This document shows positions 8,739 to 17,638 of a DNA stretch of 64,000 bases, piece after piece. Origin of the DNA: Luteitalea pratensis (GTDB lineage Bacteria > Acidobacteriota > Vicinamibacteria > Vicinamibacterales > Vicinamibacteraceae). The notes under the pieces are model-generated. The model was not told the origin of the DNA, made no database searches, and saw only the letters and a program-made list of their open reading frames with translations. The stretch is taken from contig NZ_CP015136.1 in NCBI RefSeq assembly GCF_001618865.1, positions 496,001 to 560,000 on the forward strand, read 5' to 3'. The translations under genes and the position numbers were made by a program. How positions within the stretch are numbered: the stretch's first letter is position 1; each line of letters begins with the position of its first letter.

Positions 8739-9101
8739 ATGTCCACGCAGCCACGCGACTTGACCGAGCGTTCGCTCCAGTTCTCTCGCGATCTCTTGTT
8801 GTTCATCGAGAGGGAGCAGGAGCGCCGTGTGTTCCCTCCCAGACTGCTCGATCAGTTGATGCGCGCAGGAACTTCCATCGGCGCGCAGAACGCGGAGGCA
8901 GATTCTGCGATCTCGCGCAAGCACCTGCTCTCCCTCCGTGCCCGCGCGCTGCAGGAAGCAACCGAGACGCAGTACTGGTTGAAAGTACTCGCGTCAGCAG
9001 ACCGGTCGGACTCGGCGGAATCGATCCAGAAGCTGACGGGTCAAGCCTCCGAGTTGGTTGCGATTCTCACCACCTGCGTCAAGCGCCTCCGCGGTCAGTA
9101 G
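8739..9101 (+). CDS. four-helix-bundle protein (23S rRNA intervening-sequence family)
   Basis: This 120-residue protein matches the small four-helix-bundle family (TIGR02436/S23) first known from open frames inside 23S rRNA intervening sequences. Typical segments are the N-terminal LQFSRDLLLFIE, the core RAGTSIGAQNAEADSA and the C-terminal LVAILTTCVKRLR. Members are small cytoplasmic helical proteins of unresolved function. ATG at 8739 is chosen; an in-frame GTG at 8724 would add five residues, and neither has a good ribosome-binding site. The gene sits between two long inverted repeat arms (8631-8704 and 9121-9190), the same architecture as an rRNA intervening sequence but in an ordinary spacer. 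A shorter relative lies at 39346-39651. Confidence 0.85.
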   Translation: MSTQPRDLTERSLQFSRDLLLFIEREQERRVFPPRLLDQLMRAGTSIGAQNAEADSAISRKHLLSLRARALQEATETQYWLKVLASADRSDSAESIQKLTGQASELVAILTTCVKRLRGQ

Positions 9102-9120
9102 ACCACCTCTTAGTCGAGCG

Positions 9121-9190
9121 TTCCCTTATCCCTTGTTGCTCGTAAACTTTTGATTTCCTGGTCCCTTGTTCCCTGTCCCTTGTCCCTTCT
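9121..9190. repeat. right arm of inverted repeat around the first four-helix-bundle gene
   Basis: Read on the minus strand this arm is AGAAGGG, ACAAGGG, ACAGGGA, ACAAGGG, ACCAGGA, AATCAAA, again in 7-nt register. It is the inverted counterpart of 8631-8704 and ends directly against the stop codon of the J-domain gene at 9191-9193. The word ACAAGGG is shared with the ORF-less palindromes at 30965, 36208 and 36469. Confidence 0.8.
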
Positions 9191-9838
9191 TCATCGGCCC
9201 GATCGCATGGCGTCCAGGCGGTTCGTGGCGGCCATGATGTCGCGCTGCAGCCGCCGCACCATGTCCCGCACGATGTCCTTGCCGCGCACGGCGGCCTGGT
9301 CGACCATCGCCTTGAGCTCCCATAGCGGCGTGGCCTGCACCGCCTCCGGGCTGCGTTCCCACGCGTCGAGTATCCAGCGGAGTTGCTCCTCGTCGCCGCG
9401 CGCGTAGGCCTTGTTGGCCTCGATCATCAGCGCATGGCGCCGCTCGCGCGCGGCATGGTCGCGCGCGAGGTCGGGGTGAATGGTCTTGGCCACATCGCGG
9501 AACAACTTGCGAACGGCATCCGACGTGAACCGGGGCGGCTCGGGCCTCGTGTCGTTGGGCGAGTCGGGGCTCGGGCTGACCGCGTCACCGACCTTCTTCG
9601 CCAGCTCGCCGAGTTCGGCCTCGGCGATCGCCAGTTCCAGTGCGTCCAGCTGCTCGTGCAGGAGCCCGACCTCCTGGCGATATCGGAGCCTGAATGCCTC
9701 GAGCCCGGATCGGGCCGCGTCGACCTCCGTGGTGCGTGTGCCGAGCCGCGTCTCGAGGGCGACGAGACGTGTCCCCAGGCCCTCCAGATGGTCGTCGTCA
9801 CGTTCGGCGCGGACAAGCGTGGTCACGTCGAAAATCAT
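9191..9838 (-). CDS. J-domain-like protein with coiled coil
   Basis: This 215-residue protein has an N-terminal helical, probably coiled-coil region (about residues 15-85, rich in Leu/Glu/Arg), a proline-rich linker and a C-terminal DnaJ-like domain. The J-domain hallmark is VRKLFRDVAKTIHPDLARD, with the His-Pro-Asp tripeptide at residues 121-123. J-domain proteins stimulate the ATPase of Hsp70 partners; no Hsp70 gene is nearby. The ATG at 9838 starts MIFDVTTLVRAE and avoids overlap with the divergent gene at 9915; a longer frame to 10036 is considered spurious. The stop codon abuts the repeat arm described at 9121-9190. Confidence 0.75.
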   Translation of the reverse strand: MIFDVTTLVRAERDDDHLEGLGTRLVALETRLGTRTTEVDAARSGLEAFRLRYRQEVGLLHEQLDALELAIAEAELGELAKKVGDAVSPSPDSPNDTRPEPPRFTSDAVRKLFRDVAKTIHPDLARDHAARERRHALMIEANKAYARGDEEQLRWILDAWERSPEAVQATPLWELKAMVDQAAVRGKDIVRDMVRRLQRDIMAATNRLDAMRSGR

Positions 9839-9914
9839 AGCGAATGATCGGGGGAGCGCCCTCCACCCGTTGTCCTTGACGCCGGGGCGTGAGGACGCGA
9901 CGATCGAGCCGATC

Positions 9915-10529
9915 ATGAGTTCGAGGACCTTCAGCGCCACGATTGTTCGAGACGGGTCGGCCTGCTTCATTCCCCTGGCCTTCGATCCCCCGACCGCGTT
10001 CGGCAGGGTGCGCGCGCCCGTCAAGGTCACGCTCAACGGCGGCTATTCATTCCGCAGCACGATTGCGGCGATGGGTGGCCCGCCTTGCATTCCGCTGCGC
10101 CGGAGCCATCGCGAGGCAGCGGGACTTGCCGGTGGCGAGACGATCGAGATCCGCGTGGAACTCGACACCGAGGCGCGCGTGGTCACGCGGCCGTCGGTTG
10201 AAACGGACCATTTCATGCGTGATTGCAGGACGAAAGGCGAGACGCCCCTGCGCCGCGCGGCGGCCTTCGGTTCGGACGCCACTGTCGGGATGCTCCTGGA
10301 CGCCGGCGCCCGGCTCGATGCCCTCGACATGAACGGCGATTCCCCACTCAGCTGGGCCAGTTGGTACACGCGGCCGCGGTCCATCATCAGGATGCTTTGC
10401 TACGGCGGGTTTCACGCCAATCAGGGGCTACGGCCTACGGCCTATGGCCTATGGCCTACCGCCTGCAGGCCGCAGGCTGCAGGCTGCAGGCTGCAGCCCG
10501 GTTTGGCCGGCTTGGAGGTGCGACGATGA
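9915..10529 (+). CDS. DUF1905 and ankyrin-repeat protein
   Basis: This 204-residue protein has an N-terminal DUF1905 beta-barrel-like domain (about residues 1-90: MSSRTFSATIV, FIPLAFDPP, VTLNGGYSFRSTI, IPLRRSHREAAGLAGGE). It is followed by ankyrin-type repeats (GETPLRRAAAFGSDATVGMLL then GDSPLSWASWYTR). Its role is unknown; ankyrin repeats usually bind protein. From about residue 171 the sequence is written by the heptad array at 10425-10501 (GLRPTAYGLWPTACRPQAAG), so the original C-terminus was lost or extended. The stop overlaps the next gene's ATG by an ATGA, which suggests translational coupling. Confidence 0.75.
   Translation: MSSRTFSATIVRDGSACFIPLAFDPPTAFGRVRAPVKVTLNGGYSFRSTIAAMGGPPCIPLRRSHREAAGLAGGETIEIRVELDTEARVVTRPSVETDHFMRDCRTKGETPLRRAAAFGSDATVGMLLDAGARLDALDMNGDSPLSWASWYTRPRSIIRMLCYGGFHANQGLRPTAYGLWPTACRPQAAGCRLQPGLAGLEVRR
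10425..10501 (+). repeat. heptad array GGCCTAT/AGGCTGC
   Basis: Eleven consecutive 7-nt words run in one register: GGGCTAC, GGCCTAC, GGCCTAT twice, GGCCTAC, CGCCTGC, AGGCCGC, AGGCTGC three times, AGCCCGG. The word changes in the middle without loss of register, and the two halves are roughly reverse-complementary around GCCTGCAGGC. The array lies inside the 3' end of the ankyrin gene. The same word family occurs in reverse orientation at 44201-44235. Confidence 0.85.
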
Positions 10530-10753
10530 AGTCCTTGGATCTGATCGCTGTCTCGACATTCCGGTCAACCGCAGATGCGCGGATGGCAAAAGGCATCCTG
10601 GATGAAGCCGGGATCGAGTCCATGATTCGGTCGGACAACGCCGGTGGCATGTATCCAGCGATCGCAGGCGCTGACTTGCTTGTCAGGGCCGAGGATGGGG
10701 AAAGGGCAGCCCACGCCCTTCAGCGGCGGCATCATCGGTCACAGCGCCAGTAG
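10526..10753 (+). CDS. DUF2007 putative signal-transducing protein
   Basis: This 75-residue protein matches the short DUF2007 family (annotated as prokaryotic signal-transducing proteins, function not established). The pattern is an N-terminal strand VSTFRSTADARMAKGILDEA, then GIESMIRSDNAGG and a C-terminal GADLLVRAEDGERAAHAL. The ATG at 10526 has an excellent GGAGGT ribosome-binding site 6 nt upstream and overlaps the ankyrin gene stop as ATGA. The basic C-terminal tail (RRHHRSQRQ) is not part of the usual domain. Confidence 0.8.
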   Translation: MKSLDLIAVSTFRSTADARMAKGILDEAGIESMIRSDNAGGMYPAIAGADLLVRAEDGERAAHALQRRHHRSQRQ

Positions 10754-10995
10754 TGCTCGAAACACGGGGCTGGACGGGTCGTATGCCGTCTGGTGGGCGG
10801 TAGCAGAGCTCAGCAGCAGGGTGTACAGTGCTGACGACTTCCGGGCACGACGCGAGCGATCCAGTCCCAGGGGTGTCGAGACCCGACGCCGGCTGGGTGT
10901 GTCGTCGCGCCGGCACACTCGCTCAGCTTGCCTCGACCGCCATTCTCCGGTCGTGTTCAAGATGGCGCCGGAAGGCGCCTGCAGCAGGAGACCAC

Positions 10996-11481
10996 ATGAG
11001 ACTCACCACTCGTTCACTGGCGTTGACAATTGCGTGCCTCGGGTTGTCATCCATTCTCGTCCGCCCAGCCCTCGCACAGGGTGACCCGCAGGTGGGTGTC
11101 TGGAAGCTGAATGTCGCGAAGTCGAAGTACACCCCGGGACCTGTGCCCAAGAGCGGCACCACGAAGATCGAAGCCGCCGGGGCCGGCGTCAAGGTGACCG
11201 TCGACCAGGCGCTGCCCGACGGCACTGCGCGACACTTCGAGTTCACCGCGAACTACGACGGCAAGGACAGCCCGGTGATTGGCAACCCGGACGCGGACAC
11301 GGTCGCCCGCACACGCGTCAATGCGAACACCGTGCAGACCGTCAACAAGAAGGGCGGCAAGGTCACGACCACTCAGACATCGGAGGTGTCGGCTGACGGG
11401 AAGACGAGGACGGTCACGACCAAGGGTGTCAACGCGAGTGGGGAGAAGGTGAACAACGTCGCGGTGTACGACAAGCAGTAG
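10996..11481 (+). CDS. secreted hypothetical protein
   Basis: This 161-residue protein carries a clear signal peptide (MRLTTRSLALTIACLGLSS, cleavage probably after PALA). The mature part begins GDPQVGVWKLNVAKSKYTPGP, a pattern I associate with small secreted acidobacterial proteins of unknown function. The rest is threonine/lysine-rich and strand-forming (KVTTTQTSEVSADGKTRTVT). A GGAG box 6 nt upstream supports the ATG at 10996; the frame is open further upstream but has no signal peptide there. The 242-nt spacer before it shows no other gene. Confidence 0.7.
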   Translation: MRLTTRSLALTIACLGLSSILVRPALAQGDPQVGVWKLNVAKSKYTPGPVPKSGTTKIEAAGAGVKVTVDQALPDGTARHFEFTANYDGKDSPVIGNPDADTVARTRVNANTVQTVNKKGGKVTTTQTSEVSADGKTRTVTTKGVNASGEKVNNVAVYDKQ

Positions 11482-11598
11482 CGTCGCCACATGGCACTGC
11501 GTGCGGCCTCGCGGGCCGCACGCCGCATGCATGCACGGCCGCGCATCACGTCAGTCAGACGGTGGAATCATGTTCAGCGCGATGGAAAGCACGGTCGG

Positions 11599-12789
11599 AT
11601 GACGACGGGCGACCGCGACTACAGGCTGTCCAGCATCGACATGCTGCGTGGCCTCGTGATCGTGATCATGGCCATCGACCACGTGCGCGACTTCTTCATG
11701 GTCGCCGCCGAGGTCGATCCGATGGCCAATCCTGACATCGGCGCGGCCCTGTTCTTCACTCGCTGGATCACGCACTATTGCGCGCCCGTGTTCGTGTTCC
11801 TCGCTGGTACGAGCGCCGGGCTGATGACGGCACGACGGACGCCGTCTGCGATGGGCGCGTTCCTGCTCACGCGCGGCGTGTGGCTGATCCTGATCGAGTG
11901 CTCGGTCATCGCCCTGGCGTGGAGCTTCGCCCCGCATGGCGTTGCTCAGGCCGGCGGGGCGATCGTGGTGCCCCTCGGCGTCATCTGGGTCATCGGCGTC
12001 AGCATGGTGGTCCTGGCAGGCGCGCAGCGGTTCGGGCAGCGTGCGTGCTTCGTCATCGGCGTGGCGATGATCCTCGGACACAACCTGCTCGATCCGATCT
12101 GGCCCGTCACCAGCGGCGTGTTCGATGTCGGCCGGCCGCTGTGGGTGGCCCTGCACGCGCAGATGGCCATTGCCGCCGGGCCTGTGCTCATCGGCGTGGT
12201 ATATCCCCTCGTGCCCTGGCCAGGCGTGATGTTGCTCGGTTACGGGACGGCGCTCGTGTTCCAGGAATCGCCGGAGAGGCGGGACGGGCGGCTCATCGCC
12301 TGGGGGACGGTGGCGACCGCGGCGTTTGTCGCCCTGCGCCTGGCGGGCATCTACGGCGACCCCAATCCATGGCGCGTGCAGGCCACGGCGCTGGGTACGA
12401 TCATCGACTTCCTGAACGTCACGAAGTACCCGCCGAGCCTGTTGTTCCTGCTGATGACGCTCGGGCCCGCCGCGGTGCTATGCGCGGTTGCCGGGCGCGC
12501 GGTGGATGCCGTCAGGCAGCCGCTCGTCGTGTTCGGCCGCGTGCCGTTCGCGTTCTACGTGGCCCACCTGTACCTGGCACACGCACTGGCCGTCGCGTTC
12601 GGGGTGAGCCTGGGCTTCAGTGCCCGTCAGTTCCTCACTTTCAGTTTCTTCTTCCCTCAGGGATACGGCGTCGGGCTGCCCGGTGTCTATGCGGTGTGGC
12701 TGCTCGTGATCGTCGCCCTTTACCCATTCTGTCGATGGGTCGCCGCGGTCAAGGCACGTCGCCGGGATTGGTGGCTCAGTTACCTGTAG
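11599..12789 (+). CDS. DUF1624 acetyltransferase-like membrane protein
   Basis: This 396-residue polytopic membrane protein matches the heparan-alpha-glucosaminide N-acetyltransferase-like (DUF1624) family. The hallmark is the first membrane helix with MLRGLVIVIMAIDHVRDFF, containing the conserved Arg-Gly and Asp-His. About ten hydrophobic segments follow, and the chain ends in a basic cytoplasmic tail (KARRRDWW). Members transfer acyl groups across the membrane to sugars or are of unknown role; the substrate here is unknown. ATG at 11599 is chosen because MTTGDRDYRLSSIDML gives the usual short N-terminus; the open frame continues upstream to 11491. Confidence 0.8.
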   Translation: MTTGDRDYRLSSIDMLRGLVIVIMAIDHVRDFFMVAAEVDPMANPDIGAALFFTRWITHYCAPVFVFLAGTSAGLMTARRTPSAMGAFLLTRGVWLILIECSVIALAWSFAPHGVAQAGGAIVVPLGVIWVIGVSMVVLAGAQRFGQRACFVIGVAMILGHNLLDPIWPVTSGVFDVGRPLWVALHAQMAIAAGPVLIGVVYPLVPWPGVMLLGYGTALVFQESPERRDGRLIAWGTVATAAFVALRLAGIYGDPNPWRVQATALGTIIDFLNVTKYPPSLLFLLMTLGPAAVLCAVAGRAVDAVRQPLVVFGRVPFAFYVAHLYLAHALAVAFGVSLGFSARQFLTFSFFFPQGYGVGLPGVYAVWLLVIVALYPFCRWVAAVKARRRDWWLSYL

Positions 12790-12857
12790 TCGCAAGCGAC
12801 TATCCTGAGGAAACGTCACGGCGTGGGGTACGAGATGTCCGCAGGGAGGAATCAGTC

Positions 12858-13327
12858 ATGTGGATCGCTGTGCCCAAGCACTGGTTCTCGTGGGACTTCA
12901 CGGTTCGAGACTCCGCGCCGTGGCGGAGGTCAATCTGTCGTCCTGGCGCGAGCGGGGCGCTGTGCTCGCGGCTGGAATCGAGCACAAGGTCTTCCGTCAG
13001 GGTTTCCTGGGCCCCTTCGTTCTCGAGCAGGCTGGCTCGGTCGTGGCCTCCGCCGAGAAGTCCAGTGCCTTCCGAAAGACAGTCCAGATCGAACACCACG
13101 GCCGCCACTACACACTCAAGCCGCGGTCCTGCTGGCGTCGGGAGATGGTGTTGTACGAGGGCGACCGGGAGCTCGGATCCATAGCTCCGAGCAACTGGCT
13201 GGTCAGGGACGCTCGGGTCAGCCTGCCCGACGACCTGTCCATGGCCCTGCGCCTGTTCGTAGTCTGGCTGACACTGCTGCTCTGGAAGCGCGACTCGGAT
13301 GCTGGCGCCGCGGCTGCGGCCGGCTGA
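12858..13327 (+). pseudogene. frameshifted hypothetical gene
   Basis: Translation starts well at ATG 12858, with a GGAGG box 8 nt upstream, giving MWIAVPKHWFSWDFTVRDS. Around 12915 the reading must shift to the frame that continues RAVAEVNLSSWRERGAVL and runs to the TGA at 13325-13327. Together the two parts give one continuous protein of about 155 residues that ends with a hydrophobic helix (LRLFVVWLTLLLWKRDSD). The shift is equivalent to loss of one base. In the first frame alone the product becomes arginine-rich nonsense. It is either a true pseudogene or a sequencing error. I do not recognise a function. Confidence 0.65.
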
Positions 13328-13363
13328 CCACCGCTTGATGCAACGGCACGTGGAAACAGTTGA

Positions 13364-13936
13364 ATGAGGCGTCTCATCTACTTCGTGGCCTGCACGGCCG
13401 ACGGATTCATCGCTCGGGAGGACGGCAGCTTCGACGTCGTCCCGATGACTGGCGAGCACCTGCCGTTCATCGCGCAGGAGTATCCAGAGACGATCCCGGG
13501 ACACCTCTCGCAGGCCCTCGGCGTGCACGATCAGCACCGCCACTTCGATTCGGTCGTCATGGGTCGTCACACCTACGAGGTTGGCGCGGCCATTGGCGTC
13601 GCCAGTCCGTATCCTCACCTTCAGCAGTTCGTCATCTCGAGCACGATGGAGCAGAGCCCTCACGCGGATGTGCAACTCGTGAAGGATGATCCCGTGGCGC
13701 TGGTGCGGCGCCTGAAACAGCAGTCCGGGCTGGGCATCTGGTTGTGTGGCGGCGCCAACCTCGCCGGCGCACTCTACGACGAGATTGATGAACTCGTCCT
13801 GAAGGTGAATCCGGTCGTGATCGGAACCGGGATACCCCTGTTCCGCGGTGCGCGGGGCCCGATGCAGCTGGAACTGACCGACCACCGGACGTTCGTAGGC
13901 GGGGTGGCGGTGCACAGTTATCGCGTATGCCGATAG
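13364..13936 (+). CDS. dihydrofolate-reductase-fold protein (RibD C-terminal family)
   Basis: This 190-residue protein belongs to the DHFR/RibD C-terminal reductase family. It shows the N-terminal strand RLIYFVACTADGFIAREDG, the central VVMGRHTYE, and the cofactor-loop region IWLCGGANLAGALYDEIDELVL. These proteins bind NADPH and reduce pteridine- or pyrimidine-like substrates, but many members are of unknown specificity. It is too short and lacks the deaminase half of RibD. ATG at 13364 starts MRRLIYF. It follows the frameshifted gene and is probably transcribed alone. Confidence 0.85.
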   Translation: MRRLIYFVACTADGFIAREDGSFDVVPMTGEHLPFIAQEYPETIPGHLSQALGVHDQHRHFDSVVMGRHTYEVGAAIGVASPYPHLQQFVISSTMEQSPHADVQLVKDDPVALVRRLKQQSGLGIWLCGGANLAGALYDEIDELVLKVNPVVIGTGIPLFRGARGPMQLELTDHRTFVGGVAVHSYRVCR

Positions 13937-14059
13937 TCCCGGGGCGACTCACCGCACCTGCTCCCACGCACGGCCCGTGTCCAGCGGAATGCCCGTGGGA
14001 CGAACGCAACGCCGGCGATGACGGGCCTGCGACCCTTCCGCGTTATCCTGCCGGGACCG

Positions 14060-14436
14060 ATGCCCAATAACTGGCGCAGGCGCCACTGGTTGCTCCTGGC
14101 CGCGACGATGGCTGCCGCCGTGCCGGTGGCCTTTGGTTGCATCCGTGCCGTCACGACTGGTGACGATGTCCGTTACCTCTGGATGGCGGGCGCGGCCATC
14201 CTCGGGTCGATGGTGTTCGTGCCGCGCAGGCGCAGTGCAGCGCGTACCCCGAATGTCCTGCTCCGTGGGTTGAGCGCCGTTGCCTGCGGAGTGGTGTGTG
14301 CCGCGGCGATGGCCGTCCTCCAGGGGGCGAGGTCGGTGCCAAGCGTCGCGATCGTCGCCCTGGCGTTCGGTCTGTGCACGGGTACGAGCGCGGTCTTCGC
14401 GATGCTCGCACGCGAGGCCCGGCATCAGGGAATGAG

Positions 14437-14440
<4 letters not shown>
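14060..14440 (+). CDS. small hypothetical membrane protein
   Basis: This is a 126-residue protein with about four hydrophobic helices: HWLLLAATMAAAVPVAFGCI, WMAGAAILGSMVFV, GLSAVACGVVCAAAMAVL and VAIVALAFGLCTGTSAVFAML. It starts with a basic stretch (MPNNWRRRH). ATG 14060 is preferred over 14018 because it places the basic residues directly before the first helix. I do not recognise a family. Its stop codon lies in a CTAG shared with the stop of the convergent acyl-CoA ligase gene. Confidence 0.55.
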
Positions 14441-16104
<1,664 letters not shown>

Positions 16105-16140
16105 TCTTGCCATCGTGCGTGAGGCGCTCGTAGAATCGCC

Positions 16141-16350
16141 GCAACGCACTGGGGGCTGATCGCCGATGCGTGCAACCATACCCTCGGTCTGGCCCTCGAC
16201 AAGGGCGGCGGCAACATCAACACGAAGACACTTGACGATCTGCGTGGCAAGGTCATCGTGCTCTTTTCGTCGAAGGGGCTCGCGGAGTTGAACGGAGCCA
16301 GGGCTGGCATTCTCGGCTTCAAGAACCTGTCGGCCGAGGGCCAGACGTAA
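16141..16350 (+). pseudogene. gene remnant
   Basis: A 69-residue open stretch without a start codon ends at TAA 16348-16350 and reads HWGLIADACNHTLGLA, then NTKTLDDLRGKVIVLF and AGILGFKNLSAEGQT. Its codon bias and protein-like composition suggest the C-terminal remnant of a lost gene. The LDDLRGKVIVLF element resembles a segment found in phosphatidylinositol-phospholipase-C-like phosphodiesterases, but this is too little for assignment. Confidence 0.45.
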
Positions 16351-16388
16351 GCCGAGGCCAGACCAGCGGTCAACCACGAGAGGTGAAC

Positions 16389-16925
16389 ATGGCAGTCTGG
16401 GCCTATGAGTGCAGGTCATGCCCCCCGGGCCACGTCTGGTGGGTCGCTCGCATCAGGATCGATGAAGTGGCGTCGGCGACCAACGTGTTGCAAGTGAAGG
16501 TGGACACGCAATGGTGCTGTGCCATCGTCGACCGCAGTCAGGCGGTCGCGGTCGACGAGCAGTTGGTGCGCGACGCCATTGCGGCCGATCCCGCTGACTG
16601 TCCCGACTGCGTGCCGGCGCCAGCTGCGGCGCCCGTGCCGGAGGTAGGGGAGCAGGGCGCGGCCACCACGGTGCTGGCCGCCGCCATCTCGCTGGCGGGG
16701 CGCCACGTGATGGTGGTGTTGGTGCCCCTGCCAGTGGTGCAGAGCCCAGGCGAGGCCGAGATGCTGGTCGCCGACCTGCGTCCGCGCTTTGGCGGTGTCG
16801 ACGTGGTGTTGATGGGACAGGACGACGACGCCAGGCCGCACTACCACGGCGACGACGCATTGCTGGAAATGCTCGCCGGCGTGCCCGTCGACCGCATGCC
16901 CTGGAAGGACTACCCACTCGGCTGA
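16389..16925 (+). CDS. hypothetical protein, intact copy of a duplicated gene
   Basis: This 178-residue protein is of unknown function. It starts MAVWAYECRSCPPGH, contains cysteine pairs (CRSC, WCC, CPDC) that could bind metal, then a hydrophobic middle (AAISLAGRHVMVVLVPLPVV). It ends in an acidic C-terminal part with GGVDVVLMGQDDDARPHYHG and a closing PWKDYPLG. A shortened, frameshifted relative with nearly the same start and end lies at 18933-19089, so this is one copy of a local duplication. A weak GAGAGGTGA box precedes the ATG. Confidence 0.6.
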   Translation: MAVWAYECRSCPPGHVWWVARIRIDEVASATNVLQVKVDTQWCCAIVDRSQAVAVDEQLVRDAIAADPADCPDCVPAPAAAPVPEVGEQGAATTVLAAAISLAGRHVMVVLVPLPVVQSPGEAEMLVADLRPRFGGVDVVLMGQDDDARPHYHGDDALLEMLAGVPVDRMPWKDYPLG

Positions 16926-16963
16926 GCCCAGCCGGGTGGCGGGCGCTCGAAGGAGAATCACGC

Positions 16964-17560
16964 ATGCACATGCAACGCAGGATCGTCGTGGCCGCGTTCG
17001 CCGCGGCGTTGGTCGCCCCGCTCGTCGTGTCGGCACAGGACCTGCATCCGTCTCGGCGGCCCAGTCCGCTGGGCATCGCGCGCATCACGCTTGGCGATGC
17101 CTACATCCGCATCGTCTACGGCCGACCCTACAAGCGCGGGCGCAACAACATCTTCGGCACCAAGGAGAGCGGCGCGGTCGTGCCGTATGGCGAGCGGTGG
17201 CGTACAGGCGCCAACGAGGCCAGCGAGATCACGGTCACCCGCGATGTCCTGGTCGCGGGCCAGAAGCTGGCGGCGGGCACCTACTCCCTGTTCACGACGC
17301 CTGCGGCCGGAACCTGGAAGGTGCACTTCAACTCGAGACTTGGCCTGGATGGCGTCGGTATCTTCGCCAACGACACGTTCACGCCGGTCGATCTCGCGCC
17401 CACCGACATCCTCACGGTCTCGACGCCCGCGACGGAGTTGCCGGCCGACAAGGAAGTCGATCAGTTCACGTTCGAGTTCGAGAAGACCGCGGCCGGGGCA
17501 GACATGGTGCTGCGCTGGATTCGCACCGAGGTACGGGTGCCGATCGCCGTCGCAAAGTAA
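16964..17560 (+). CDS. DUF2911 secreted protein
   Basis: This 198-residue exported protein matches the DUF2911 family of unknown function. It has a signal peptide (MHMQRRIVVAAFAAALVAPLVVSA). The family pattern then follows: RPSPLGIARITLGDAYIRI, VYGRPYKRGRNNIFG, VPYGERWRTGANEASEI, and LAAGTYSLFTTPAAGTWKV. The C-terminus is a beta-rich segment. An AGGAG box about 8 nt upstream supports ATG 16964, with a second ATG two codons later. It lies 38 nt after the hypothetical gene and may share its transcript. Confidence 0.88.
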   Translation: MHMQRRIVVAAFAAALVAPLVVSAQDLHPSRRPSPLGIARITLGDAYIRIVYGRPYKRGRNNIFGTKESGAVVPYGERWRTGANEASEITVTRDVLVAGQKLAAGTYSLFTTPAAGTWKVHFNSRLGLDGVGIFANDTFTPVDLAPTDILTVSTPATELPADKEVDQFTFEFEKTAAGADMVLRWIRTEVRVPIAVAK

Positions 17561-17638
17561 CGGACGGTCCCGCCGCCAACCCGTGACGAATACGCAAGGT
17601 TGGCGGCGCATGCGCCGTGAACGAGCGGCCAGCCTCGA

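Noticed and set aside
8739-9101. Accessory variability determinant (Avd) of a diversity-generating retroelement
   Set aside because: The fold is similar, but no reverse transcriptase, template or variable repeat is present in the window.
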